Below are positions 1 through 8,185 of a stretch of DNA of 64,000 nucleotides, one piece after another. The stretch covers positions 594,001-658,000 of the forward strand of contig NZ_CP025473.1 in the NCBI RefSeq assembly GCF_003957375.1, read 5' to 3'. The notes beneath the pieces are model-generated. The model was not told the origin of the DNA. It ran no database searches and saw nothing but the letters and a program-made list of their open reading frames with translations. The stretch's first letter is position 1. The number at the start of each line of letters is the position of its first letter. Both the position numbers and the translations under genes were made by a program. This DNA is from Enterococcus mundtii. GTDB lineage: Bacteria > Bacillota > Bacilli > Lactobacillales > Enterococcaceae.

Positions 1-671
1 TTGGCTCGTTTGTCTATTTAGGTGAGATCGTGACCAATATCGACCTAGAACCAGATGCTCCTGGTGTCTTTGGGTGTGGCGAATGTACGCGTTGTGTGAC
101 GGCTTGCCCAACGGATGCGCTTTTAGGTGATGGTCGAATGAACGCTAAACGCTGTTTGTCTTATCAAACGCAGACGAAAGGCATGATGCCAGAGGAGTAT
201 CGAAAAAAGATGAGCAACGTCATTTATGGTTGTGATATCTGTCAGTTGGTATGTCCTTATAATAGAGGGAAAGATTTTCACTTTCATCCAGAAATGGAGC
301 CAAAAGTAGACGAAGTCTATCCGAAACTCACCCCCATGTTAACGATCTCTAATAAAGAATTTAAACAGCAATACGGTCATTTGGCTGGTTCATGGCGTGG
401 CAGGAAACCTCTTCAACGAAATGCGCTGATTGCCTTAGCCAATTTAGGAGAACGTGCTGCTTTGCCTCATATTGAAGAGTGTCTAAGTGATGTCCGTCCA
501 GTGATTCGCGGGACAGCAGCGTGGGCAATCGGTAAGTTAGGAATCAAAGATCCTAAAAAATGGCAAGAGGTATTAAGTTGCGCACTAGAAAAAGAAACAG
601 AAGAAGAAGCAATCCATGAAATGAACCAAGCAATCCAATTGTTACAAAAGAAAAAAAGTTCTAAAAAATGA
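1..671 (+). CDS. queG: Epoxyqueuosine reductase QueG, 3' part
   Basis: The reading frame is already open at base 3, so the gene starts before the window; the GTG at 30 is internal, because the residues before it (GSFVYLGEI) are typical QueG sequence. QueG reduces epoxyqueuosine to queuosine in the wobble position of GUN-anticodon tRNAs, in the cytoplasm, using cobalamin and two [4Fe-4S] clusters. Both cluster motifs are visible: [12 protein letters not shown] and CDICQLVCP. The C-terminal ~80 residues ([25 protein letters not shown]) are the HEAT-like repeat found in the family. The N-terminal cobalamin-binding half lies outside the window. A strong terminator follows the stop codon directly. 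Confidence 0.95.
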   Translation, partial: GSFVYLGEIVTNIDLEPDAPGVFGCGECTRCVTACPTDALLGDGRMNAKRCLSYQTQTKGMMPEEYRKKMSNVIYGCDICQLVCPYNRGKDFHFHPEMEPKVDEVYPKLTPMLTISNKEFKQQYGHLAGSWRGRKPLQRNALIALANLGERAALPHIEECLSDVRPVIRGTAAWAIGKLGIKDPKKWQEVLSCALEKETEEEAIHEMNQAIQLLQKKKSSKK

Positions 672-698
672 ATTTTTTACTCAAACACGTCATTTTTC

Positions 699-731
699 CC
701 AGTAATTGTTGTAACAATTACTGGTTTTTTT
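699..731 (+). terminator. Intrinsic terminator of queG
   Basis: A perfect 12-bp inverted repeat (CCAGTAATTGTT / AACAATTACTGG, two bases between the arms) is followed by seven T residues. It lies 27 bases after the queG stop. Confidence 0.9.
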
Positions 732-1048
732 GTGTTTATTATATTAATTATTGGAAAAACGAAAAGAATTTCGCAGATAAATACCATAAATTGAAAAAAA
801 ATTATTCTGAATATTACAGAACATAAGTTTTTCAAAAGTATCTGCGGAAGAGTTAGAAAACGATTTCGACGTTGATTTATAAAGATTCTACGACTTTAGT
901 CCTAGTTTTTCGGAAAATCAAATATTACAAATATTAAAAATGTGACGATTTTGTCATTAAATGTCATAATTCCTTCACCTATGAAATATTTCTAGATGAT
1001 AAAGTTAGTGACGTTGAAACAAATCAAAGAGAAAAAAAGGAGCTTACT
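732..1048 (+). promoter_or_regulatory. Leader of the LysM/Apf-like gene with TGTCAT direct repeats
   Basis: This AT-rich stretch holds no gene. It must contain the promoter of the LysM gene. At 941-967 three TGT-type hexamers follow each other: TGTGAC (941), TGTCAT (952) and TGTCAT (962), spaced 11 and 10 bp. WalR of Firmicutes binds two TGTWAH-type hexamers spaced 5 bp apart and controls wall hydrolase genes, so these repeats could be a degenerate WalR site, but the bases fit only in part. The ribosome binding site AAGGAG lies just before the ATG at 1049. Confidence 0.4.
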
Positions 1049-1657
1049 ATGAATTCAATTAAAAAGATCGTTTTGGGGACAACTGTTGCCGCTGGAGCAA
1101 CTGCAATGTTTGTAGGGACTACTGCTCATGCAGATGAAGTCTATACAGTAAAAGCTGGAGATTCATTATCTAAAATCTCACAAAAATTTGCAGGTGACAA
1201 TTCACTGATAAAGGCTATTGCAGAGCAAAATTCGATTGACGATATCAACCGCATTTTCGTTGGTGAAGAATTAACAATTCCAACTGACGCTTCATCAGTA
1301 AAAACAACAGAAGTAGCACCAACAACTGAAAAAGTAGAAACTCCTGTAGTAACAGAAACACCAGCGCAAGAATATACATATGTTGCGCCTGTTGAAACAG
1401 TTGAAGTAGCACCAGCTACAACTACTGTAACAACAAACAGCAACTCTGCGAAAGAATGGATTGCACAAAAAGAATCAGGTGGTTCTTACACTGCAACAAA
1501 CGGACGCTACATCGGACGCTACCAATTAGATTCAGCATATTTGAACGGTGACTACTCACCAGCGAACCAAGAACGTGTTGTAGAAGAATACGTTGCTGGA
1601 CGCTATGGTTCATGGGATGCTGCAAAAGCATTCTGGTTAGCAAACGGTTGGTACTAA
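1049..1657 (+). CDS. Secreted LysM protein with Apf-like transglycosylase-type C-terminus
   Basis: This 202-residue secreted protein probably binds and may cut peptidoglycan. Residues 1-28 form a signal peptide ending TTAHA. Residues about 31-77 are one LysM domain (VYTVKAGDSLSKISQKF ... IFVGEELTIP), which binds glycan chains. A Thr/Val/Pro-rich linker follows to about residue 132. The last 68 residues (WIAQKESGGSYTATNG ... AAKAFWLANGWY) match the C-terminal domain of lactobacillal aggregation-promoting factors and SceD/IsaA-like putative lytic transglycosylases; the E of KESGGSY would be the catalytic acid. The gene stands alone behind a long leader and ends in a terminator shared with the convergent oxidoreductase gene. 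Enzymatic activity is inferred from the family only. Confidence 0.85.
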   Translation: MNSIKKIVLGTTVAAGATAMFVGTTAHADEVYTVKAGDSLSKISQKFAGDNSLIKAIAEQNSIDDINRIFVGEELTIPTDASSVKTTEVAPTTEKVETPVVTETPAQEYTYVAPVETVEVAPATTTVTTNSNSAKEWIAQKESGGSYTATNGRYIGRYQLDSAYLNGDYSPANQERVVEEYVAGRYGSWDAAKAFWLANGWY

Positions 1658-1680
1658 GATAACCATCAATTTATGATGTC

Positions 1681-1717
1681 AAAAAAGAGGGCTACGCAAG
1701 TAGGCCTCTTTTTTTCT
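1681..1717 (+). terminator. Terminator of the LysM gene
   Basis: An inverted repeat GAGGGCTAC-GCAA-GTAGGCCTC (one mismatch) is flanked by an A-run and a T-run, so it may work in both directions between two convergent genes. Confidence 0.8.
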
Positions 1718-1723
1718 CTTCAT

Positions 1724-2830
1724 TTACAATCGTGAAAGATACGTATCGATCGGTTTTTGATAATGATCACCTCGCCAAATCCCTGTATTGATATACTCTG
1801 CAATCAAATAGCCGATATAAGGGCCGGTAGTCAAACCAGAGGAGCCTAAGCCGCTTGCGGCAATCAAGCTTGGTTCCCCTGGGACAGGGGCAAAGAACGG
1901 CGCAAAATCGGATGTGTACGCACGAGTACCTACTCGCATGGTGTGTTTCCATGTAGCAAGCTGATCGGGTTCAGCTAAAAATGGCACTGTACTTTTTATC
2001 AATTGCAGATAAGCAGATTCAGTAGGAGTCAAATCCCAGCCTCCATCATTTTCATGGGTTGCGCCTACCAATATAGTTCCATCTTTGAATGGGATAAAAT
2101 CGGCTTCCCCTTCCAACATGGCGACAGGCCATTCTTGACTGTTTACATAAGGTGTTTGAAAAACGATCAACTGTCCTTTTTGTGGACGAATATCGGCATG
2201 AAAGCCAACCTGCTCCAGTAATGGCTTCAATGAAGGGCCAGGCGCTAATATGACTCGGTCAAAGCTAAGATGTCCAAAAGCACCAGAGACGATCCATTGT
2301 GCAGATTCTTTGCGTAACTGGACACGTTCAGAGATTACTTTGACCGTTTGTTTCTCCAATCGTGTGGCCAGATGAGATAGGTAGGCATGGCCGTCTAAAC
2401 GTCCCCCTCCACTTACAAATAAAGCAGGTGTTGATTTTAACAATGGAAGAGTCGTGGCTGTCTCTTCAGCCCTTAACAGCGAAATATTGCCGATTTCAGG
2501 TGCGTCTTTCTTTCGTTCTTCGGCCACTGCAGCAAGATCTTCCAACGCTTCTTTTTGGCGAAAGATCAGTGTACCGGATTGTTTATAGATGGAATCATCA
2601 AGTGATAGATCCTGGATTAGTTTTGGGAAAAAAGCCGCACCATCTTTTGCTAACTGATACCACTGTTTATTTCGTCTTTTTGAAAGCCAAGGCGAGATGA
2701 TGCCTGCACTAGCGCGAGTGGCTTGTCCTTCTTTTGCATCAAATAAGGACACCTCAAATTTAGAGGTGTCTAAATAGTTGGCTAATGTCATACCGATGAT
2801 GCCACCACCGATAATAGCAATTTTTTCCAT
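1724..2830 (-). CDS. FAD-dependent amino acid oxidase-like protein (DAO family)
   Basis: This 368-residue protein belongs to the DAO superfamily (glycine oxidase, DadA and sarcosine oxidase relatives), which oxidises amines with FAD. The N-terminus carries the dinucleotide-binding Rossmann motif IIGGGIIGMTLANYL, and the C-terminus has the second FAD contact ASGLGSSGLTTGPYIG. No signal peptide or membrane segment is seen. The start is set by AAAGGAGG seven bases before the ATG. The gene stands alone on the minus strand between a convergent LysM gene and an efflux gene, so context does not reveal the substrate. Thiamine-type glycine oxidase (ThiO) is possible, but no thiamine genes are nearby. 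Confidence 0.85.
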   Translation of the reverse strand: MEKIAIIGGGIIGMTLANYLDTSKFEVSLFDAKEGQATRASAGIISPWLSKRRNKQWYQLAKDGAAFFPKLIQDLSLDDSIYKQSGTLIFRQKEALEDLAAVAEERKKDAPEIGNISLLRAEETATTLPLLKSTPALFVSGGGRLDGHAYLSHLATRLEKQTVKVISERVQLRKESAQWIVSGAFGHLSFDRVILAPGPSLKPLLEQVGFHADIRPQKGQLIVFQTPYVNSQEWPVAMLEGEADFIPFKDGTILVGATHENDGGWDLTPTESAYLQLIKSTVPFLAEPDQLATWKHTMRVGTRAYTSDFAPFFAPVPGEPSLIAASGLGSSGLTTGPYIGYLIAEYINTGIWRGDHYQKPIDTYLSRL

Positions 2831-2966
2831 AGAAAAACCTCCTTTACTTATCTACCATCTCATAGAACCATTAGAGATACAATATTTTATCCAAGGATTT
2901 TTTTCTATTTCATATGAACAAATGTATGGACAAAACTGATTATTGATCAAATTAGAGACAAAAAAC

Positions 2967-3001
2967 AAGGAGGAGTGAGCTTCATTCTCCCACACCTCCT
3001 T
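2967..3001 (-). terminator. Terminator of the DHA2 efflux gene
   Basis: On the minus strand AAGGAGG...CCTCCTT with extra pairing inside the loop is followed by GTTTTTTG, 18 bases after the stop codon of the efflux gene. Confidence 0.75.
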
Positions 3002-3018
3002 ATATATTAATTTTGTAT

Positions 3019-4389
3019 TTACTTAGGCTTTTGCACCATATGGCGGATAAATAGGATCAAACTAATGAGCAACAAGCCAAGTAGGACGCTTAAAGCAACT
3101 TTTGATCCTAACGTTGTTGCTGCTTCATAACTATCTGAACGATGGTCTTGGAAAAAGTTGATGATCACAGCGACTAGCGTAGTAGCGACAGCTCCGGAAA
3201 ATTGTTGTAACGTATTGAATACAGCGTTACCATCACCTTGTAATTCCATCGATAAAGCATTCATTCCAGTAGTCATCATATTGCTATAAGACAAACCAAT
3301 ACCGATCATATAGAAGAAATGACAGGCAATCAAAAAAACTAATGATGCGTGACCTAAAATAAGCACAAGGACGGTCCACCCGATAAGTGAAAATAAGAGA
3401 CCAATAAAGATTGGCTTTTTAGGTCCATGTTGGTCGAGTAACTTTCCAGAAAAAGGAGATAAGAGGGCACCAATGGCTGCACCTGGTAGCATAGCTAGAC
3501 CAGCGACAAAGGCATTGTTTCCTTGGACGATTTGGACGAAGTTCGGTAGGACAAAAGAAACACCAAGTAATAAAAATTGATAAACTAAAAAGCTAAATAA
3601 GAATAAGCAGAACGTATGATTTTTAAAAATTTCAAGTCGGATCAAAGGATGATCGGCTTTTTTTGTTCGTTGATAGAAAAGAATAAATCCTAAAATGGCG
3701 ATGATTAAGGATACCCAGCCAACCCAGTCTCTAAACATGCTTAGAAAAGTTAAGCTTCCACTGAACATCAGACTAACACCAAGGACGCTGGGCAAATCTA
3801 AGCGGCCACTTTTTTCAACTTTAAATTTAGGAATTGCGTATAAGCCAATCCCAAGTGAAAGGAGTAATACTGGCAATAGAAAGAGAAAAATATGACTCCA
3901 TGAGAAATTAGCAGTCAAAATCCCACCATACGTAGGACCAATCGCGGGGGCAATGGCGGTTGTCAAAGTACCAAGGCCCATCATCGTTCCTCTTTTTCCC
4001 AGAGGAGCAAAAGTCAAGATGATGTGAAACATCAATGGCAAGGCTATCCCTGTCGCAGCACCTTGGAGTACCCGCCCTAAAAGCAGTAACAAGAAGGTAG
4101 GGGAAAAGTAATCGACCAACAACCCAGCAATAAATAGTAAATTGGAACACAAGAAAAGGGTTCTCAGACTAAAGTTTTTGGTCAGATAAGTTGAAAGTGG
4201 CACAATGATCGCAATCATTAATAAGTAAATGGTTGTTACCCATTGTACTTGGGAGGTACTGATTTGAAATTCCTGAATCAGTGTTGGGAAGGTCACGTTC
4301 ATTGCGGTTTCGATCAAAACGCCTGAAAATGACATGATCCCAGTAGCAAGTACGGCCGGCACTAACTGTAGTTGTTTTTGTTTTTGCAT
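3019..4389 (-). CDS. DHA2-family (14-TM) MFS drug efflux transporter
   Basis: This proton-coupled drug exporter of about 456 residues belongs to the DHA2 (QacA/EmrB) branch of the major facilitator superfamily. Hydrophobic segments run through the whole protein (about 14). The antiporter motif C region AIAPAIGPTYGGIL is present in TM5, and LGRVLQGAATG precedes it. A GTG at 4398 would extend the frame, but it lies within the Shine-Dalgarno AGAGGTG, so the ATG at 4389 is the likely start. The gene is preceded by a strong promoter and a leader terminator, which suggests induction by attenuation. A GyrI-like ligand-binding protein is encoded divergently. The substrate is unknown. Confidence 0.88.
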   Translation of the reverse strand: MQKQKQLQLVPAVLATGIMSFSGVLIETAMNVTFPTLIQEFQISTSQVQWVTTIYLLMIAIIVPLSTYLTKNFSLRTLFLCSNLLFIAGLLVDYFSPTFLLLLLGRVLQGAATGIALPLMFHIILTFAPLGKRGTMMGLGTLTTAIAPAIGPTYGGILTANFSWSHIFLFLLPVLLLSLGIGLYAIPKFKVEKSGRLDLPSVLGVSLMFSGSLTFLSMFRDWVGWVSLIIAILGFILFYQRTKKADHPLIRLEIFKNHTFCLFLFSFLVYQFLLLGVSFVLPNFVQIVQGNNAFVAGLAMLPGAAIGALLSPFSGKLLDQHGPKKPIFIGLLFSLIGWTVLVLILGHASLVFLIACHFFYMIGIGLSYSNMMTTGMNALSMELQGDGNAVFNTLQQFSGAVATTLVAVIINFFQDHRSDSYEAATTLGSKVALSVLLGLLLISLILFIRHMVQKPK

Positions 4390-4412
4390 GTTTTTCACCT
4401 CTAATTTATTCG

Positions 4413-4461
4413 TAAAAAAAGAGAGAGATTTCTATTCGAAAATAGAAACCGCCTCTCTCTC
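4413..4461 (-). promoter_or_regulatory. Terminator-type attenuator in the efflux gene leader
   Basis: Read on the minus strand, the leader forms AGAGAGAG-GCGG-TTTCTATT-TTCG-AATAGAAA-T-CTCTCTCT followed by seven T residues: two 8-bp helices, a TTCG tetraloop and a U-tract. It lies between the promoter (4504-4533) and the ribosome binding site. In the plus direction there is no T-run, so it is not the terminator of another gene. An intrinsic terminator upstream of a coding region is the signature of transcription attenuation. A smaller hairpin (ACACG/CGTGT, about 4463-4477) precedes it. No leader peptide with an ATG start was found. Confidence 0.75.
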
Positions 4462-4503
4462 GACACGCTAGGCGTGTTATCTGTACGATTTATCGTTCGG
4501 CTT

Positions 4504-4533
4504 ATTCTAGCATAAGTCTAAAAATAGTGTCAA
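4504..4533 (-). promoter_or_regulatory. Promoter of the DHA2 efflux gene
   Basis: On the minus strand TTGACA (4528-4533) and TAGAAT (4504-4509) are separated by 18 bp, with TG just upstream of the -10. Transcription would start near 4497 and give a leader of about 100 nt that contains the attenuator hairpin. Confidence 0.75.
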
Positions 4534-4597
4534 CCAGATTAGCCAATCCAATGTAAAAGAGTTATGATAGTAGTGAAGAAGAAAACAAGGAGGGCCT

Positions 4598-5248
4598 ATG
4601 GAAAAAATCGAATGGAGAAAAACCGACCCTAGTTATCGTATGTCAAAGAAACCGCAATTGATCACACTTCCTGCTCAAAAATTTTTTTGTATCAACGGAA
4701 TAGGTGATCCAAATGGAGAAGAATTTAAGCGTCGTGTAAGTAGTTTATATGCTGTTAGCTATACGATCCGAATGGCACCTAAAAATGATTGGCTAGTTCC
4801 TGATTACTCACCTTATACTGTGTATCCTTTAGAAGGTCAGTGGGGACTGCAAGAAAAATTTTTGAATGAACCATTGATGTTAAAAGAGCATTTTTCTTAT
4901 CAGTTGATGATCAAGCAACCGGATTTTGTGACTCCTCAAGTTGCTGCAGAGGCGTTAGTGCGAGCCAAAACCAAAATTCCAGAAGATCTCGCGAGTCAGC
5001 TCGTTTTTAAGACGATCGAAGAAGGCCTTGTAGCGCAGATCTTACACATTGGTTCCTACGACGATGAACCAGAAACATTTGAAAAGCTGGCTTTATTTCT
5101 CAAAGAAAAAGGCTATCGCCGAACTTCGAAGGAGCATAAAGAAATCTATCTGAGTGATCCCAGAAGGACGGCGCCAGAAAAATTAAAGACGATTTTGCGA
5201 GTAACTGTTGAACAAGACAAATCATTCGAAGTGTCAGATATTAACTAA
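4598..5248 (+). CDS. GyrI-like small-molecule-binding domain protein
   Basis: This 216-residue soluble protein consists of a single GyrI-like domain (SOUL/BmrR ligand-binding fold), without a DNA-binding part. Typical stretches are LPAQKFFCINGIGDPNG near the start, then a duplicated half ending VAQILHIGSYDDEPETFEKL and YRRTSKEHKEIYLSDPRRT. Stand-alone GyrI-like proteins bind or hydrolyse small hydrophobic compounds. The gene lies divergently from the DHA2 efflux pump with about 200 bp between the start codons, so a role in sensing or handling the same compounds is plausible but not shown. The start follows an AGGAGGG ribosome binding site. Confidence 0.8.
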   Translation: MEKIEWRKTDPSYRMSKKPQLITLPAQKFFCINGIGDPNGEEFKRRVSSLYAVSYTIRMAPKNDWLVPDYSPYTVYPLEGQWGLQEKFLNEPLMLKEHFSYQLMIKQPDFVTPQVAAEALVRAKTKIPEDLASQLVFKTIEEGLVAQILHIGSYDDEPETFEKLALFLKEKGYRRTSKEHKEIYLSDPRRTAPEKLKTILRVTVEQDKSFEVSDIN

Positions 5249-5305
5249 AAGAAAGAAAGACTCCCTGTTTTTTTGCTATAATAGATACGAAGAGGTGTTT
5301 TTTGT

Positions 5306-5761
5306 ATGAAAAAAAATCAACGACAATCATTGATTCGCCAATTGATCACGGAACATGCGATCGGTACGCAAGAGGAATTATTGAATCATTTGCAACTGAA
5401 CGGGGTCAATGCAACGCAAGCAACGATCTCACGAGATATACGTGAGTTGAAACTTGTGAAAATCCAAGATGAGAATAAACAAATACGCTATGCGTTGTTC
5501 AATAAACAAGCGGATTCTTTGATGGAAGATCGCTTGCGAAGTGCGGTCAAACGAGAAGTATTACGAATTCAACGGATTCAATTCATGATCGTTGTCTTAA
5601 CCGAAAAAGATGGTGCGGATGTGGTAACAAACTGGTTAGATGAAGTGGATTATCCAGAAGTAGCTGCAACGATTGCCGGCGTTGATACGTTCATAGTCAT
5701 TTGTCGCACAGAAGAAGAAGCCCAGACTTTCGCTGAAAAATTAGAGCAAATGAGAGAATAG
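5306..5761 (+). CDS. argR: Arginine repressor family regulator (ArgR/AhrC)
   Basis: This 151-residue transcription regulator has the two ArgR domains. The N-terminal winged helix carries NATQATISRDIRELKLVKI, the DNA-recognition segment of the family. The C-terminal oligomerisation and arginine-binding domain contains AATIAGVDTFIVICRTEE, which corresponds to the GDDT-type loop of ArgR although the first D of that loop is V here. Enterococci carry several ArgR paralogues, and the altered loop fits a divergent one. The gene stands alone with a TATAAT-like -10 at about 5276 and no arc or arg genes in the window, so the target operon is elsewhere. Confidence 0.88.
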   Translation: MKKNQRQSLIRQLITEHAIGTQEELLNHLQLNGVNATQATISRDIRELKLVKIQDENKQIRYALFNKQADSLMEDRLRSAVKREVLRIQRIQFMIVVLTEKDGADVVTNWLDEVDYPEVAATIAGVDTFIVICRTEEEAQTFAEKLEQMRE

Positions 5762-5955
5762 GCTCACTTTTAGTCTAATGATCAATGGAAGCGCTAAACA
5801 TATTGACGTTGTGTAAATCCTACTAAATTCCATGGATACTGGACTTGCAAGAATGGTACGAAATGATTAGAAGGATGTCTGTACAATCTGGATCATTCTA
5901 AAGTTGCAATCAATTTGAATAAGCATATAGTGAAAGAGGGGCGAGCAGTCCAGTG

Positions 5956-6159
5956 ATGACAAATATGATCATTTTCCTGACGATTTTAGTTTACGGCGTC
6001 AATTTTTTGGCATTTATGTACATTAAAATAAAAGAGATCAAAAATTACCTGGAAAAAATTGCAATCTATTTTGGTGTGAACATGACATTGTTGTTTACCA
6101 GTAGTATTTTCCTATTTTTTGGTAAGATCGTCGAAGACGGAATATTGTTGATAGAATAA
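5956..6159 (+). CDS. Small two-helix membrane protein
   Basis: This 67-residue protein is not recognised. It has two hydrophobic segments (about residues 4-24 and 40-58) separated by a lysine-rich stretch KIKEIKNYLEK, so it is probably a small inner-membrane protein with a charged loop. A purine-rich sequence AAAGAGGGGCG at 5933-5943 serves as ribosome binding site; the ATG at 5956 is preferred over the GTG three bases earlier. It ends at a strong bidirectional terminator shared with the catalase gene. Function unknown. Confidence 0.55.
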   Translation: MTNMIIFLTILVYGVNFLAFMYIKIKEIKNYLEKIAIYFGVNMTLLFTSSIFLFFGKIVEDGILLIE

Positions 6160-6162
6160 TAG

Positions 6163-6200
6163 AAAAAACTGATGCCCATTAATATAGGGCATCAGTTTTT
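6163..6200. terminator. Bidirectional terminator
   Basis: A-run, a perfect 10-bp stem CTGATGCCC.. / ..GGGCATCAG, then a T-run. It lies between the convergent small membrane gene and the catalase gene. Confidence 0.9.
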
Positions 6201-6205
6201 AAGTC

Positions 6206-7039
6206 TCATTTATTTTTTTTGGGAGGTGTACCATACATTTTAGGTGTTACCGGTTTTAATTTAGGTGCTTTGCCTTCGATCTTAGGTTCTTCCAACCATT
6301 GATATTCCCCTTCACCATCTAAAGCTTTACCTTTTGCCCAAGAACCTTTGCTACTTTCGTCACCTTCTGAAAAGTTATAGAAGTCATAAGCAATATCTTT
6401 ACGTTCTTCTTCTCTTGGGAAAGTCGTAGGAACAAGAATACCGCCCTCTGTTTCTTCTAATTCTTTGACAGCTGCTGCCCAAAGGTTTTGATGATAACTG
6501 TCTCTAGCCAATAAAACTGATAGTAGGTCTTTTACGCCACGATCATCGATCATTTCGTAAATACGAGCTACTTGTAGTCTTCCTTGAGATTCTGCGTTTA
6601 AGTTTGCACGAAAATCAGCAAGTAAATTTCCACTAGCAACAATATAACCACCACTCCAAAGATTACCAACGCTATCCGCAGGACGAGGTCCTAAGCCAGC
6701 TACAATAGCGTGTTGAGGATTCATGCCGGAAATGATCGCACCAATCGTTGGGTCTTTTTTCATTGCTTCTTCTTGATCTTCAACAGGTGCATCTTCAAGT
6801 AAGCGAGCAACCATTGTCGCTAACATTTCAACATGTCCAAGTTCTTCTGTTGCAATGTCCATCAGCATATCTTTATATTTTTCTTCTCCACGACAGCTCC
6901 AACCTTGGAAAAGATATTGCATCGCTACACTCATTTCACCATACTGTCCGCCAATTAATTCTTGTAAATATTTTGCGATTAATGGATTGGGACGATCTGG
7001 TTTTGCCTCAAACTGTAATTCTTTTTGGTGTCTAAACAT
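6206..7039 (-). CDS. Manganese (non-haem) catalase
   Basis: This 277-residue enzyme splits hydrogen peroxide with a di-manganese centre. All five ligands of the Lactobacillus plantarum enzyme can be placed: E35 (GGQYGEMSVAMQ), E66 and H69 (ATEELGHVEM), E150 (NLNAESQG) and H183 (ARDSYHQNLW), with two extra residues relative to the reference numbering in the second half. The C-terminal tail is Pro/Lys-rich. The ATG at 7039 lies seven bases after GGAGG and is preferred over the TTG just before it. Enterococci do not make haem, so a manganese catalase gives haem-independent peroxide defence. It is a single gene with its own promoter. Confidence 0.93.
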   Translation of the reverse strand: MFRHQKELQFEAKPDRPNPLIAKYLQELIGGQYGEMSVAMQYLFQGWSCRGEEKYKDMLMDIATEELGHVEMLATMVARLLEDAPVEDQEEAMKKDPTIGAIISGMNPQHAIVAGLGPRPADSVGNLWSGGYIVASGNLLADFRANLNAESQGRLQVARIYEMIDDRGVKDLLSVLLARDSYHQNLWAAAVKELEETEGGILVPTTFPREEERKDIAYDFYNFSEGDESSKGSWAKGKALDGEGEYQWLEEPKIEGKAPKLKPVTPKMYGTPPKKNK

Positions 7040-7493
7040 CAAATCTCCTCCTAATCATTTTTTAATACATTACTATTGTTATATGTAATGGAAAAAAATT
7101 CAAAGAAAACGCTCTAGATATTGAATTTATTTTTTAAACGTTGATCTATCAATGTTTTATTCTGTGAGAATGACTTCGTTAAAAGAAAAAAATTAGGAAT
7201 AGCTCAATGAAATATTTTTTTTATAAATGATAACTATTGATGATTTCCAATTGTATTCTCATTTTTGTTAACGGAAAGTAAGTAACGAGAAAGAAGAGAG
7301 GGTCACATCAAAGAACGATTGTTTTTAATTCCAGCTTCCAGCTTGGAGCTGAACGGCTTTCTCACGCCCCTGATAAACGGTGTTCCAAAAGCTTACTGCT
7401 CAGGTCAAAATGCTTTTGTCACGACCTATTGTTACTTGTAGAATGTTTGCTTCTTTGATATGGTTAATACAAGAAAAACATCGGAGGTATATC
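7040..7493. other. Intergenic region with two promoters and a GC-richer repeat-like block
   Basis: No gene is seen. The part near 7040-7120 should hold the catalase promoter (minus strand TTGAAT with TATAAC downstream). The block 7330-7440 is richer in GC and contains inverted repeats such as CCAGCTT/AAGCTGG-like and GGTC...GACC arms. It shares a 13-nt string (7373-7385, reverse strand) with 57976-57988. The reading frame of the response regulator is open upstream to 7380, but the only good ribosome binding site (CGGAGGT, about 7482) points to the ATG at 7494. Confidence 0.4.
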
Positions 7494-8168
7494 ATGGCTA
7501 AAATTATGGTAGTGGAAGATGAAGAGATCATTCGTCAGCTGATTATGGAAGAGTTGGAGAAATGGCAATTTGAAACCTATGGAACGTCAGATTTCAATCA
7601 GGTTTTTGCTGATTTTGAGAAAGAAGAACCACAACTTGTTCTTTTAGATATCAATTTACCAGTATTTGATGGATATTATTGGTGCCAAAAAATACGAGAA
7701 ATTTCCAAAGTCCCAATTATTTTTATTTCAAGTCGTAATACGAATATGGACATGATCATGGCGATGAACATGGGGGCAGACGATTTTGTGACGAAGCCGT
7801 TTCAAATCGATGTCTTGATTGCTAAAATCAATGCTTTATTGCGTCGCTCATATAATTATGGTGAGTTGTCGAGTGAAATGATGACCCACAATGGAATCAC
7901 GTTGAATGTCGATAATGGTAGTATGGAGATTAATGGTGAAATGATCGATTTGAGCAAGAATGAGTATCGCTTGTTGTTTATTTTAATGAAGCAACACGGG
8001 AAAATTTTGACTCGTGAAAAATTGTTGCGTGCGTTGTGGGATGATGAACGGTTTGTCGATGACAATACACTGACGGTTAATATCAATCGCTTACGTCGTA
8101 AAATCGAACAGGCAGGGATCACCGATTATATCGAAACAAAAGTCGGCCAGGGGTATATTGTTCCCTGA
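7494..8168 (+). CDS. OmpR/PhoB-family response regulator, BceR-like
   Basis: This 224-residue transcription regulator has an N-terminal receiver domain (residues 1-115; acidic pocket EDEE, phospho-acceptor aspartate in LLDINLPVFDG, switch residues IFISSR and KPF) and a C-terminal winged helix (LSKNEYRLLFILMKQHGKI ... DNTLTVNINRLRRKIE). It pairs with the kinase 17 bases downstream. The type resembles BceR/VirR regulators of cell-envelope antibiotic detoxification. Those are usually next to a BceAB ABC transporter, which is missing here, so the transporter it works with must be encoded elsewhere. The ATG at 7494 follows CGGAGGT. Confidence 0.88.
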   Translation: MAKIMVVEDEEIIRQLIMEELEKWQFETYGTSDFNQVFADFEKEEPQLVLLDINLPVFDGYYWCQKIREISKVPIIFISSRNTNMDMIMAMNMGADDFVTKPFQIDVLIAKINALLRRSYNYGELSSEMMTHNGITLNVDNGSMEINGEMIDLSKNEYRLLFILMKQHGKILTREKLLRALWDDERFVDDNTLTVNINRLRRKIEQAGITDYIETKVGQGYIVP

Positions 8169-8185
8169 AAGGATGAAAGACAACT

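Noticed and set aside
2362-2700. 112-codon plus-strand frame
   Set aside because: Lies wholly opposite the FAD oxidoreductase gene, with no ribosome binding site and no protein-like sequence.
7110-7124. cre-like site before the Mn-catalase gene
   Set aside because: At least three mismatches to the cre consensus at conserved positions.
7380-7493. N-terminal extension of the response regulator
   Set aside because: The open frame has no ribosome binding site, and the receiver domain begins exactly at the ATG 7494 with CGGAGGT in front.
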